Of a DNA stretch of 64,000 nucleotides, positions 49,133 through 60,835 are shown piece after piece. A program made the translations under genes and the position numbers. The notes under the pieces are model-generated. The model did not search any database and was not told the origin of the DNA. It worked only from the letters and a program-made list of their open reading frames with translations. Within the stretch, counting starts at the first letter, position 1, and every line of letters starts with the position of its first letter. Source of the stretch: Oopsacas minuta (lineage: Eukaryota > Porifera > Hexactinellida > Lyssacinosida > Leucopsacidae); the NCBI GenBank assembly GCA_024704765.1, contig JAKMXF010000312.1, forward strand, positions 124,001-188,000. Direction: 5' to 3'.

Positions 49133-49942
49133 ATGGGATCTTTTCGGAAAAAGAAGGAAATTGTCAAATTTACTCAACGAGAGAAGGGATTTTTTTGGTT
49201 AGCATATAAGCCACCATTGACCGTGTGTAGAGCAGTTATATGCTTGAAGACCAGTTCTGGGGGACAATATCCCAAACCAGCAAGTTCTATATCTGGTAAC
49301 TCTCATGCAGAGGTTCGTGCACTTGAAAAACTTGGACCCAGATTGCCAAAATATCTCAAGAAAAATTATGATCCTTCCGATGATTCTACTGTAATTGAAC
49401 TTGTACTTAGACTTAATAACAGTCCATGTCATGACCATTGTCAAGCTTGTATTACATATTGGATTAAAGATATTCAAGAGTTATTACCTGGGGTACCATT
49501 CCGTTTCATTTTGTTGTTCTCAAATTTCTATCTTGAGTCCCAATCTCAATGTCCCATCAATACAGTCTTAGACTACCAAGCTAGATGGATCAAAGAATTA
49601 GTAGAAATGGGAGTTATTGTTACCCTATGCCCAATTGTTGTCTCTCAAATGGTTCCCCGACCTTTTAATACAACCGTCGATTCTAGATATTTTAGAAAAA
49701 ATGATCCAATCCTGTTGCAAAATTTCAATCTGCTTTTGAAGAAATTTTCTCCAAAAAAGAAAATCAAAACCTTTAGGAGCAAACATTTCAAACAAAGTGT
49801 AAACAATATCAATCCGCACGATTTCACTAATATACCAGCATTTTTCTCCGTTTATCCCGCATCTGAAATGAATTCTACACTCTGCCAATTACCCTCAGAA
49901 TATTCTATCCCGAAAATAGCCAAAAAGTCTGCTCGGTTCTGA
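49133..49942 (+). CDS. AID/APOBEC-like cytidine deaminase, array member D
   Basis: Intronless, 269 residues. It has REKGFFWLAYKPPLTVCRAVI, SHAEVRALEKL (His/Glu), then LRLNNSPCHDHCQACITYW. The two zinc cysteines here are separated by three residues (PC-x3-C, with a further C-x2-C), unlike PC-x2-C in the other members; x2-4 is tolerated in the wider family, so activity is still plausible. Then FRFILLFSNFYLE, ARWIKELVEMGVIVTLCPIVVSQMVP and AFFSVYP. The C-terminus is short and Lys-rich. Its 5' region is a hAT-like MITE. Confidence 0.8.
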   Translation: MGSFRKKKEIVKFTQREKGFFWLAYKPPLTVCRAVICLKTSSGGQYPKPASSISGNSHAEVRALEKLGPRLPKYLKKNYDPSDDSTVIELVLRLNNSPCHDHCQACITYWIKDIQELLPGVPFRFILLFSNFYLESQSQCPINTVLDYQARWIKELVEMGVIVTLCPIVVSQMVPRPFNTTVDSRYFRKNDPILLQNFNLLLKKFSPKKKIKTFRSKHFKQSVNNINPHDFTNIPAFFSVYPASEMNSTLCQLPSEYSIPKIAKKSARF

Positions 49943-50313
49943 ACAGCTCTTAATGCCATCTAACAATTTGAATTTTATTCTATCAAACGTATTTTAGAAT
50001 TTTTTCCTTATTTATTCACTTGTTGTGTCTATCTGTATTTCATGCTCTAGCCTAGTGATAACAACTGATAATTGTAATGCAAAGCCGCAAATACAAGTAA
50101 ATTCGCTGTAAGCACTTTTTGTGCCATCTACCATCTACCACGAATTATCCACAATTAATAGTATGCGCTAATACGCTTATAAATGCTAAGATTATTTCTA
50201 ACACATTTATTGCTCTAAAATCTTTTTGGATTGATTTATCAGGAATATTTTCTAATCAGGTTTGCGAGTATTTGTTTATTTGTTTGTTTATGATTGATTT
50301 ACATATTGTACAG
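49943..50313. other. Spacer / probable 5' intron of deaminase member E
   Basis: No independent gene. Bases ~50262-50313 (TTTGTTTATTTGTTTG run ending in ATTGTACAG) look like the end of an intron just before the member E ATG. AATCAG|GTTTGCGAG at 50258 would be a matching donor for a 5' untranslated exon. Confidence 0.4.
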
Positions 50314-51288
50314 ATGTATCCTACACAACAACATACAAACAAACAAACAAATATACAACAAACACCAGATACTGTTTGGAAGTTCTCAAATAAAGATTAC
50401 AGTAACGAAGAGCTCCACCAATTTTGGGGAACTTCGAAATCAAGACTAACAACTCACTGTTGGGTATCAGTTAGTTATAGAAGTGAAAAGGGAGTTGTTA
50501 TATCAGAAAGTGGCACAAGTATTGTCCCACTTAAGTGTACAAAAACTAAAAGAATAATACACGCGGAGTCCATGGCTTTGAGAGATATTGCGTCTGAGAA
50601 TATTCCTAGAAACTTGCAGGAAAATTCAGTATTAGATTTAGGAATTTGGATAACAAATAGTCCTTGTAATGACTGTCGTGAATTAATTTCTGAGAGATTG
50701 AAATCTTTTCAGATTTCATTTCCAACCGTGAGATTAATCTTATTCTTCTCCAGCTTATATTGTGGCCGCGACACATCAACTAACGACACTTTGTGCCACT
50801 TAAAAGACTGGATTTTGCGTTTGGTCCAAATGAAAATATGTATAATCATTGGTCCTATAATCGTATCTAAGCATGTACGTGTTCCCCAGAAAATCTGTGA
50901 GAGCAAAAAATATAAACTTAAGGTTAGAAAGGAAAGAGACCTTCGTTCGCTCAAGCATTTCCGAAAACTTAAACGGCTACTGCTATCCTCGCGGTCTCAG
51001 ATATACAATTTGAAATCGAATCATAGAACATTTTCTAACTGTCCCCTGGATGAAAATGTGCTATGTGAAATCGCCCAAAATGATTTATTATATTTTTCTG
51101 TTTTCCCTCCAGACAAGTCTCATCTCGCAGAGCTGACTCCCAATAATATTGGTTTGTTCCTATACATGACTTATTTGCTTGTTTGTAGGTTTACTGCTTG
51201 CCTTGGAGCGGATTCTCAGAAAGACAAAAAGAGAAACAAACAAACAACAACGGTCAGGAAAAATATATATGAGAATGTTAATATCTAG
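50314..51288 (+). CDS. AID/APOBEC-like cytidine deaminase, array member E
   Basis: 324 residues from ATG 50314, chosen because the sequence just upstream looks like an intron ending in ACAG; the open frame continues further upstream. Landmarks: YSNEELHQFWGTSKSRLTTHCWVSVSY, IHAESMALRD (His/Glu), LGIWITNSPCNDCRELI (PC-x2-C), VRLILFFSSLYCGRD, LKDWILRLVQMKICIIIGPIIVS and LLYFSVFPPD. Basic region KYKLKVRKERDLRSLKHFRKLKRLLL in the C-terminal half. A TTG|GTTTGTTCC...TTTGTAG| segment near 51153-51189 could be a 37-base intron, changing only the last residues. Confidence 0.75.
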   Translation: MYPTQQHTNKQTNIQQTPDTVWKFSNKDYSNEELHQFWGTSKSRLTTHCWVSVSYRSEKGVVISESGTSIVPLKCTKTKRIIHAESMALRDIASENIPRNLQENSVLDLGIWITNSPCNDCRELISERLKSFQISFPTVRLILFFSSLYCGRDTSTNDTLCHLKDWILRLVQMKICIIIGPIIVSKHVRVPQKICESKKYKLKVRKERDLRSLKHFRKLKRLLLSSRSQIYNLKSNHRTFSNCPLDENVLCEIAQNDLLYFSVFPPDKSHLAELTPNNIGLFLYMTYLLVCRFTACLGADSQKDKKRNKQTTTVRKNIYENVNI

Positions 51289-51304
51289 CTGAGCTATAGT
51301 TGTT

Positions 51305-51441
51305 CTCGGTCTTGTGTATTATTTTATAATACTGGCATCATAAAGGACACTTTATCAAATACAAACAAATATAAACAAATACAAACAGATAAACAAAGTT
51401 CTTTCCGTCAGTATTGTAAATAATAATACTTCAAAACCGAG
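51305..51441. repeat. Inverted repeat downstream of deaminase E
   Basis: Left arm CTCGGTCTTGTGTATTATTT, TATAATACTG; right arm CAGTATTGTAAATAATAATA, CTTCAAAACCGAG. The ~30-base arms surround a CAAA-rich loop. It may be a small MITE or a hairpin in the transcript 3' region. Confidence 0.65.
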
Positions 51442-51913
51442 ACACACGGCTTAGCTGATATACCATTATTATCATTATTATTATTGTATACCTTGTGTAT
51501 ATATTGTATAAATCTGATCAAATGCAAACAAATGCAAACATTGAAACTCCAAACCTTCAGGGGAACAGGGTCCCATTCAACTCACCCTCCTCCTGCTATT
51601 TATACTCTAGCCATCAGCAAGCTAGAGGTAGCAACCAATCAAATGGTTGCTATTTAGATCAGTTCCACTGAGTCATGCTAGACAGCTGTCTTTCAGTATG
51701 AACTCAGGTTAGGGAGTAGTTAGGCCTAATTGGGGACTGATTGCTGACACTATTCTTGTTAGAAATCTACATCAATGCGAGCCTTTGGCTCAACGCTTTG
51801 TACTGAACTTGGCGCATTGACCGCCACTTTGAGTATTATGATATACATTGTAAGATCAATCCCTTTGAAGCAGTTTTCAAAATTGCATGCCGTAAACCCT
51901 TTCCTTGACCACG

Positions 51914-51990
51914 GACAAACAAACAAACAAACAAACAAACAAACAAACAAACAAACAAACAAACAAACAAACAAACAAACAGACAAACAA
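51914..51990 (+). repeat. (CAAA)n microsatellite
   Basis: About 18 uninterrupted ACAA units, ending in ACAGACAAAC. It is the complement of the TTTG repeats common in introns here. Confidence 0.95.
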
Positions 51991-52296
51991 CAATAGGGAT
52001 TAAATAATATAGATTTTTTGTATTTTGCAGTGTTTATACATGTTTATTGTAGGGGAACAGATTAACTTTCCAGTTATTCGTAACCACAACTTCTCCAATT
52101 AGGTAGGGAGACTAACCCCTGTATTGAGATGCATAAGGCCTCTTCCTGTGTTTATATATGTATAACACAGATGTATTTTGCATTCCATTAACACCTTTTG
52201 TTTCTATGTATTTGTTTGTTATTATTGTTTTCTACAAATAATTTCTATATACACATATCTTGTAGACAAACAGAACAGCCTTTTGTATATTTTATA

Positions 52297-52330
<34 letters not shown>

Positions 52331-52636
52331 TTTTGTACAGGGTGTGACTGATCTAGGTGCTATCCGTGGGGTCTAACAATCTGGTTCGGATAGATCGCTG
52401 GGTATATACCCAGTGTAAACCCTCCAGGGATCAGTTAGAATTATTTCAGACATGATATGAAATATTAATTAGATTATCGTCACTTAATTCTAGAATAATA
52501 TTACAATTACCTTACAAGTATGAATTGGATACTCTGCAGTAGGCAGTCATATCGGGGTATATAGATTATGACTTAATAATGTCGGAGGTTATTAGTTATC
52601 AAGGTGTGTTAACTTGTCTAACCGAACGATAGGGTA

Positions 52637-52752
52637 CTGGCTTTCATACAGGATTTTTGCTGAAGGGGGGGAATGATTGATCACACCCTATAAAGAACAC
52701 CGGCTGTGTGGGGTAAATTCCAGAGCGCCCCTCCCCCTGTATGAAGCCCTGG
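52637..52752. mobile_element. Small palindromic MITE (~116 bp)
   Basis: Ends CTGGCTTTCATACAGG and CCTGTATGAAGCCCTGG are near-perfect inverses. The interior is GC-richer than its flank. No target duplication was found. Confidence 0.6.
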
Positions 52753-53000
52753 GGTCGTCTTGCGATACATGTTTTCTAACGCCTGCAACACTAATTAAGG
52801 GCAATAGAATAACGGATATTCATCGTGGGGGTGATTATTGAATAATAACAAGACAACAAAGCAAGTGCTCTCACTTATTAGGGATAATCTCGCTCAAGAA
52901 TGCGCTCAGAGCAAGTAGGGATATTTATACGTTGCCTCTCTTAGCCACCAGCGTTACATTCCCTTGAAAATTAGATACGAATTCTGGACATTTATAGTAA

Positions 53001-53158
53001 TACAATCAACTCCTGTTATATCAAAATACCCGCTTATGTAGAAGTGTGAATTGTACAAATATGGTCCCAAACCGTCAGAGTAATAAATATTTCATTGGTC
53101 ATATCGAAGTAATTATCGCGGCCCCTTAAGCTTCGATATAACAGGAGTTGGCTCTAAT
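53001..53158 (+). mobile_element. Most complete 'GATATAAC' MITE copy, upstream of G6PD
   Basis: Starts TACAATCAACTCCTGTTATATC and ends GATATAACAGGAGTTGGCTC-TA; inverted ends about 20 bases. It contains the entire family core in order. It ends about 75 bases before the G6PD start codon. Confidence 0.85.
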
Positions 53159-53231
53159 ACGAACCGTGCTCGTAACAATTTCTACAAATCGTATGTAATA
53201 GAATTTGTATTAATATTTTGTGTATCAGATT

Positions 53232-54837
53232 ATGGCAGGTTCAGGAGACCACTACACATTCATTGTCCTAGGCGCCAGTGGTGACCTAGCCAAGAAGAAA
53301 ATCTACCCGACACTATGGTCCATATACCAGCAAGACAAATTCCCGCCTAACACTGCCATAGTAGGGTTTGCCCGATCAAAAATGAACCAAAAACAACTGA
53401 TCGAAAAAGTAGAACCGTTCCTTAAGGTGACTGAAGAGCAGAAGGCAACCGCGATGAAATTCTACGGAATAAACTCGTATGTTGCTGGAGAGGGCTACGG
53501 AGACCTCTCCTCATATAAACTACTGGATGATGAGATTTTGAAGCATGAGAAGGGGGCGAATGGACATAGAGTGTTCTATCTAGCTCTGCCCCCTTCTGTA
53601 TTCAAGGTATAACAAAAATAAATAAATCAATCTGTCAATAACTAGTAAACAAACAAACAATAAACATATATTAAACAAACGAACAGACAAACAAACAAAC
53701 AAATAAATAACAAATCTCACCTTTTAGGAAGTAACTCTCGCTATCAAGGCCTCTTGCTGGTCACGTACCGGATACAATCGTGTTATCGTAGAGAAACCGT
53801 TCGGACATGATCTGGAGTCTTCAGACGCGCTATCCAAGCACTTAGGGTCCCTCTTCACAGAGCAGGAGATCTATAGGATCGATCACTACCTCGGGAAGGA
53901 GATGGTACAGAACCTCATGATCCTAAGGTTTGCTAACCAAATATTCACACCTATTTGGAACCGTAACAACATCGCTTCCGTCATGATAACATTCAAGGAA
54001 CCTTTCGGTACCATGGGACGTGGGGGCTATTTTGATGATTTCGGGATAATCCGTGACATCATGCAGAATCATTTATTGCAAATATTTTGTCTTGTTGCTA
54101 TGGAGAAACCACCCACTAAACATGCTAATCACATCCGTGATGAAAAGGTTAAGGTGTTAGAATGTACAAAGACTCTTGGTATTGAGGATGTTGTAATCGG
54201 TCAATATCTAGCTAACCCTGATGGAAAAACCGAGGATTCAAAGACAGGCTACTTAGAAGATGCCACTATCAAGAATAAGAATTCTAACACCCCCACGTAT
54301 GCATGTGCTGCCCTGCGGATCAATAACGAGAGGTGGGACGGCGTTCCTTTCTTCCTGAAATGCGGGAAAGCTCTGAACGAACGCAAAATGGAAGTCCGCG
54401 TCCAGTTTCGCGATGTTCCTGGAGACATATTCGAGGGTAAACTTAAGAGGAATGAGTTGGTGATTCGTGTCCAACCGAATGAGGCTGTCTACTGTAAAAT
54501 GATGAGTAAGGAGCCAGGGATCTCATTTGAACCTCATGAGACCGAATTGGACCTTACCTACCATGTGAAGTATAAAGATGTCAAACTACCTGATGCTTAT
54601 GAACGGTTGATTCTAGATGTTTTCGAAGGTAACCAGCTCAATTTTGTACGTGCAGATGAGCTCCGAGAGGCCTGGCGAGTGTTCACACCTCTGCTGCACG
54701 CGATTGAAGCAAAAGGTGTGAAACCGTTTACGTATACCTACGGGGATCGTGGGCTCAAGGAGGCGGACGATTTTGTGGCAAGTTTCGGTCATATGTACAC
54801 CGGAACCTACAGCTGGGCCAAACCGGCTCACCACTAG
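53232..54837 (+). CDS. G6PD: Glucose-6-phosphate 1-dehydrogenase
   Basis: Exons 53232-53606 and 53728-54837 give 494 residues. The NADP-binding motif is [16 protein letters not shown] near residue 14; the substrate and catalytic motif is [26 protein letters not shown] precedes it, and the conserved structural-NADP region lies in the C-terminal half. The enzyme makes 6-phosphogluconolactone and NADPH at the entry of the pentose phosphate path in the cytosol. The start was set at [10 protein letters not shown] because the open frame upstream lacks an ATG before it. The single intron contains CAAA/TAAA repeats. Confidence 0.96.
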
Positions 54838-55014
54838 ATGTATATATATATTTTAGAGAATTAGTAGACTCTATCCAGATTGGTAGTTAGTTACTATGTT
54901 AGTCGAGGTGTTGAGATTTGTTTGTTTGTTTATTTTATGAGATTATGATATTTTCAGTCACGAAAAAATGTTTGTTTGTTTGTTTTGTTGTTTTGCTTAT
55001 AATTAGTTGCATAA

Positions 55015-55943
55015 ATGGCAGAAACCACTTCACACTTAGAGTCAGACGAGACAATAATGGAGTTTGCTGTACGTATGCAGTCTCCTGCAGATGAGTTGTT
55101 GGTTAGAAACGCACTAGATCAGATGGAATGTGTAAGAAATGTAATTATAGACATCAAAGAGGAGAGTGTAATGATAACTTCTACTCTATCTTCTTTCAAA
55201 GTACAGCAAATATTGGAAGCTACTGGTATGTATTGTTTGTTTGTGTTTGTGTTTGTTTGCTTGTATTTTATTTGTTTGTTTGTATATATGATTATTTTAT
55301 AACTTAATTAACACCCTCTAGGACTGCTAGTAGTTCTCCGTGGGTACAATTATGCTACAAATAAGCTCCCAGTAGAATCAAGTGTTGTTGCTATGCTATG
55401 TAACTCTAAGGTATGTGGTCTAACTAGGCTGATACAAGGTGATAGTACCTGTTTAATTGAGGGGTCATTAACAGAGCTTAAAGAGGGTACACATAAAGTA
55501 GAGGTACATATTAGCGGAGACATCTCAAATGGCTCAGATAGCTGCGGTCCAGTTTATGGTATGTGTAGCCATGGTAACCGATAAAATATTCACATCGGGA
55601 CCAGGCCATTTTGACCCGATTAACCGGGGAATCTATTAAGCACCCTTCCTTCAATCTTATAGGAACAGATTCCAATGACCCCAAGGGGTATCTGGGGACG
55701 TTTGAAGTTGGAACGGATGGAGTAGCTAATTTTAGATTAACAACCAATCAATTCAGAGTTTGTGACGTAATTGGTCGCTCAGTGGTCACTAGCCCCATTG
55801 GATCAGGAGAATGTACCTATGGTATAATAGCTAGATCCTCTGGTGTACTCGGGAATCGTAAGAAAGTGTGCCAATGCTCTGGCGACACAATTTGGGAAGA
55901 AGCGACACAAGTTAAACAGGAAAATATTAGATCTTGTTTATGA
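55015..55943 (+). CDS. CCS: Copper chaperone for superoxide dismutase, divergent
   Basis: Exons 55015-55225, 55322-55558 and 55663-55943 give 242 residues. Domain 1 is a heavy-metal-associated fold (MEFAVRMQSPADELLVRNALDQME... VRNVIIDIKEESVMI), but where CCS has an M-x-C-x2-C copper site this has MQSPADE with no cysteine. Domain 2 is SOD-like (GTHKVEVHISGDISNGSDSCGPVYG, KGYLGTFEVGTDGVANFRL, VIGRSVV, CGIIARS-type YGIIARSSG), and the first copper-ligand histidine pair (HVH) is VHI. Domain 3 keeps the CxC motif (KVCQCSGDTIWEE) that delivers copper to SOD1. So the delivery motif is kept and the capture motif lost. Confidence 0.88.
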
Positions 55944-56113
55944 ATGTATAATTTGTTATCAGTGACTTTGAGGGGTACAAACCAGTTCCTTATATGGACT
56001 GTTGGTCACTTTTCCAATCTGTTGACACGTTCCAATATCCTACTTGTGTAACTAGGTATAGCACTTGACATTACACCTCTGTACTATTATGTATAACAAC
56101 TAGCTGATTATAA

Positions 56114-57846
<1,733 letters not shown>

Positions 57847-58003
57847 TTGGAACTGAAACTATAATATTAGTGATCACCCTTTCACTTAATCGTATTCATT
57901 CCGTTTTATTTTTTCTAGCTCTTCTCACTTTAATAAATTCTTCTCCGTTGCTAGGATACACTAAACTATTTCTAAACTGTAATTTCATTGGTTAGTAGCT
58001 AAA

Positions 58004-58654
58004 ATGTCTAAAATATCAAAAGATGTATTGAATCAGTCAATCACTGATTTACTCGATTTTTCTAAAAAGCGCAAACGGCATTTTCTAGAGTCAGTCGAGT
58101 TACAAATAACTTTGAAGAATTACGACCCCCAAAAGGACAAGAGGTTCGCCGGTACCGTCCGTCTCAAGCATATCCCCAGGCCCAAGATGAAAATTTGTGT
58201 CCTGGGAGATCAGAAGCATTGTGATGAGGCCCAAGAATTGGGACTGGACTTCAGGACAGTCGACATGCTGAAGAAAATGAATCAGGACAAAAAGCTAGTG
58301 AAGAGAATGGGAAAGAAATACAACGCATTTCTAGCCTCCGATTCGGTCCTCAAGCAAATCCCTAAACTCTTGGGACCCAGTTTACAGCGAGCGGGCAAAT
58401 TTCCCATCCTTGTAACACACGCTGAACCAATGACTAACAAAATCACGGATGTCAAAAGTACGATAAAATTCCAAATGAAGAAAACTACTTGTCTAGCTGT
58501 AGCCATTGGACATGTGGATATGACACAGGCAGAGCTAAATGCTAACATTATCTTATCCATAAACTACTTAGTGAGCTTACTGAAGAAAAACTGGCAAAAT
58601 GTGCGTACACTACACATCAAGTCTACTATGGGGCCCTCCTTTAGGATATATTAG
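58004..58654 (+). CDS. RPL10A: 60S ribosomal protein L10a (uL1)
   Basis: Single exon, 216 residues, the family length. Conserved blocks are [86 protein letters not shown] and [14 protein letters not shown] at the C-terminus. It forms the mobile L1 stalk at the ribosomal E site. Intronless, unlike most animal RPL10A genes. Confidence 0.97.
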   Translation: MSKISKDVLNQSITDLLDFSKKRKRHFLESVELQITLKNYDPQKDKRFAGTVRLKHIPRPKMKICVLGDQKHCDEAQELGLDFRTVDMLKKMNQDKKLVKRMGKKYNAFLASDSVLKQIPKLLGPSLQRAGKFPILVTHAEPMTNKITDVKSTIKFQMKKTTCLAVAIGHVDMTQAELNANIILSINYLVSLLKKNWQNVRTLHIKSTMGPSFRIY

Positions 58655-58815
58655 TGAACAATAGTAACTCCATTGTATTTCAATAGGAAATTATTAGTAT
58701 TTGTAGTTGTAACTGTAGTGAAAATGTAGTGAGATATTAGGTGCTTTTCTTACTGATAAATTCCTTAAATTATAAGAGACATTTCCAAACTATTTTAGAA
58801 TATAATAGCCAAAAA

Positions 58816-60654
58816 ATGTCAGGCTTACGATACGGGCGTACAATGTTTGACAATGAATCAGGACACCCAGAAGAACTGACTTTCCAGAAATCTGATATTC
58901 TTACAATCCTAAAAACTGAAATCGACGGAGCCCCGGGCTGGTGGCTCTGTCAGAAGGGCAACAAGGTAGGTATCGCTCCTGGAAACTTTATCGAGAAACT
59001 CCCGTCAAATTTTGTTCCCCATTTTAAAATAAAAGATAACAGACTTGATATGATAGACCAACGATCCTCTCGTGCACCCTCTGGGGACTATTCGCACCCT
59101 AGGAACCCTAAAATGCACCTCAGAGAAGGTGTAAGTCAACTAAACGTCCAACACAGACAAGTTGAGCAAGCATTTGATCGAGTTCATTCACACTATACAC
59201 GCGAGGTCTTAAAATGTGATCAAATGGACGTGATGAAATGGGGGGCAGTTGTTCGACACTTTTGGACCCTATGCGACAACTATTCGTCCTCTATTCTACT
59301 CTTCACGAAGTTTATCCGAATTTCTGTTCTAGAAACGATCGACGAAAACGTAGACTTCGTTGTGGTTGGAAAACTTTCGAATAGGCTTAACACGCTAGAT
59401 TTGGACTTTCAAGGTTACTCGAATCTTTTGAAAATTACAAAACTACAATTCAATGAAAATACCCCTAAAAATATTCACGCGCTAATAGAACGCGGAGAAA
59501 AATTACCAACTCAAATTCAAGAAGTTTACGCAACTCTTAAAGCGAATAAAAGTATGTTTTTCACAGAAGAGGAGCCAAAGTGGGCGGAAAAACGCGGGGT
59601 TAGGCGCGCGAGTTATGAAGACGTAGATTGTATGGATTTTCTAACACAAGCTATTGAAGTACGCAACAGAAACGAGCTAAAAATAGATATACCTATTATA
59701 GTAGAGCCTCCAGCCCGTAAATCTGCTCCTAGTTCTCCTAATCGTATCAGGGATATGGGAGGGATGAAGGGACGGTCTAGGAGCAAGACAGAGTTAAATG
59801 AAACTAATCTGTTTGTTCCGAACTTAAAAACTAAACTGTCTACTGAGAAATTTGACTCTGTAAGAGAGAGAAAATTCTCAAATTCTATATCACAGCAATT
59901 ATCGAAACTGAAACTGAAAAGCAACCAAAAGAGTTTTCTCAAAAGTTCAAAAGTTAACTCAGCTCATAAGATTGTAATTTCCTCTCCTTCCAATCCACAA
60001 ATGCTACAATCAGTCAGTTCAGATTTCGCCGTCTCAAAGGCGCGTGCAGTTACAATGACCACCCCGGTTATTTCAAAACGTAGAGCTGCTACTGAGAGTA
60101 ATATTATTGAAGGTGGTAGCGTCAATGGCCAATTCCTACCTGTCTCTCCTGGACGGTATGAATCAATGGCAGGTGTTTCTAATTTCTCGTCGCTACCTGC
60201 TGAAAACGTTTCACATTTTAATTATACAAAAAGCACACCAATTGAAGTGACTATTTTAACTGAACTTTACTTGCAATTAGAACAGGTTCTCACTTCTATA
60301 AAAGAGTCCACGAGACGTTTGAAGTTCTCAATGGGTGCGAGTACCCCTGACCCATTGGTCTACTCCCCTCTGGTCCAAAATATGACCGCACATATTTACA
60401 AATGTATTTTCCTACTGCAAATTTCACAAAACAGCTTAGCAGATGACGACAAAAATCTAGCAAAATATATTGAAAATCTTTCAAATTCTGCCAAAAATAT
60501 TATTTCAAAATGTAAAGAATTTCTAAAAGCAAAAAGTTCTAAAATTAGCACAGAATTGACTGTCCTGACTCTTGAATCGACCAATCAGATTTCGGATATA
60601 ATAGTTAGTGTAATGGCTATAAGACATGACACTATGTCTGCCAGTGAAGTGTAA
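58816..60654 (+). CDS. CAS-family (BCAR1/NEDD9-like) SH3 adaptor
   Basis: Single exon, 612 residues from ATG 58816; an in-frame GTG-led extension upstream is not needed. The N-terminal SH3 domain (about residues 5-60) reads RTMFDNESGHPEELTFQKSDILTIL, PGWWLCQKGNKVGIAPGNFIEKL, closest to CAS-family SH3s. Residues 100-270 form a helical bundle (serine-rich-domain position). The middle is Ser/Lys/Arg-rich, and a C-terminal helical module (VTILTELYLQLEQVLTSIKESTRRLKFSMG onward) matches the FAT-like domain. The long array of YxxP phosphorylation motifs of vertebrate CAS is absent; I see one (YSHP). Confidence 0.75.
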   Translation: MSGLRYGRTMFDNESGHPEELTFQKSDILTILKTEIDGAPGWWLCQKGNKVGIAPGNFIEKLPSNFVPHFKIKDNRLDMIDQRSSRAPSGDYSHPRNPKMHLREGVSQLNVQHRQVEQAFDRVHSHYTREVLKCDQMDVMKWGAVVRHFWTLCDNYSSSILLFTKFIRISVLETIDENVDFVVVGKLSNRLNTLDLDFQGYSNLLKITKLQFNENTPKNIHALIERGEKLPTQIQEVYATLKANKSMFFTEEEPKWAEKRGVRRASYEDVDCMDFLTQAIEVRNRNELKIDIPIIVEPPARKSAPSSPNRIRDMGGMKGRSRSKTELNETNLFVPNLKTKLSTEKFDSVRERKFSNSISQQLSKLKLKSNQKSFLKSSKVNSAHKIVISSPSNPQMLQSVSSDFAVSKARAVTMTTPVISKRRAATESNIIEGGSVNGQFLPVSPGRYESMAGVSNFSSLPAENVSHFNYTKSTPIEVTILTELYLQLEQVLTSIKESTRRLKFSMGASTPDPLVYSPLVQNMTAHIYKCIFLLQISQNSLADDDKNLAKYIENLSNSAKNIISKCKEFLKAKSSKISTELTVLTLESTNQISDIIVSVMAIRHDTMSASEV

Positions 60655-60728
60655 ATATTTGAATTGTTTGTTTATTTTATTTATTTGCATATTTTTAACT
60701 GATAATTTGCATGTTTTTATATATTTTG

Positions 60729-60734
60729 AATAAA
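60729..60734 (+). terminator. Polyadenylation signal of the CAS-like gene
   Basis: AATAAA, 75 bases after the stop codon and 100 bases before the next start codon, so it is well placed for 3' end formation. Confidence 0.5.
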
Positions 60735-60835
60735 ACACCCTTTCTAATCTATTTCCTTGAATTTTTCAAACTTTTTCCTGGATTCTAATTATATACACAA
60801 TCTTCATTCCCTAGCAACCGTTTCGACACATAGCA

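Larger units (their letters stand above)
51442..53000. other. Gene-poor stretch with several simple repeats
   Basis: No coding region recognised between the deaminase array and G6PD. It contains (CAAA)n at about 51914-51990, (TTG)n at about 52298-52326, a small inverted-repeat element at 52637-52752, and a GTACAGGGTGTGACTGATCTAGG / GGGATCAGTTAGAATT region around 52336-52440 that may be another small palindromic element. Confidence 0.5.

Noticed and set aside
51759-51996. Frames made of CLFV or NKQT repeats
   Set aside because: They are translations of the (CAAA)n/(TTTG)n microsatellite; the same applies near 18106, 20335 and 38857.
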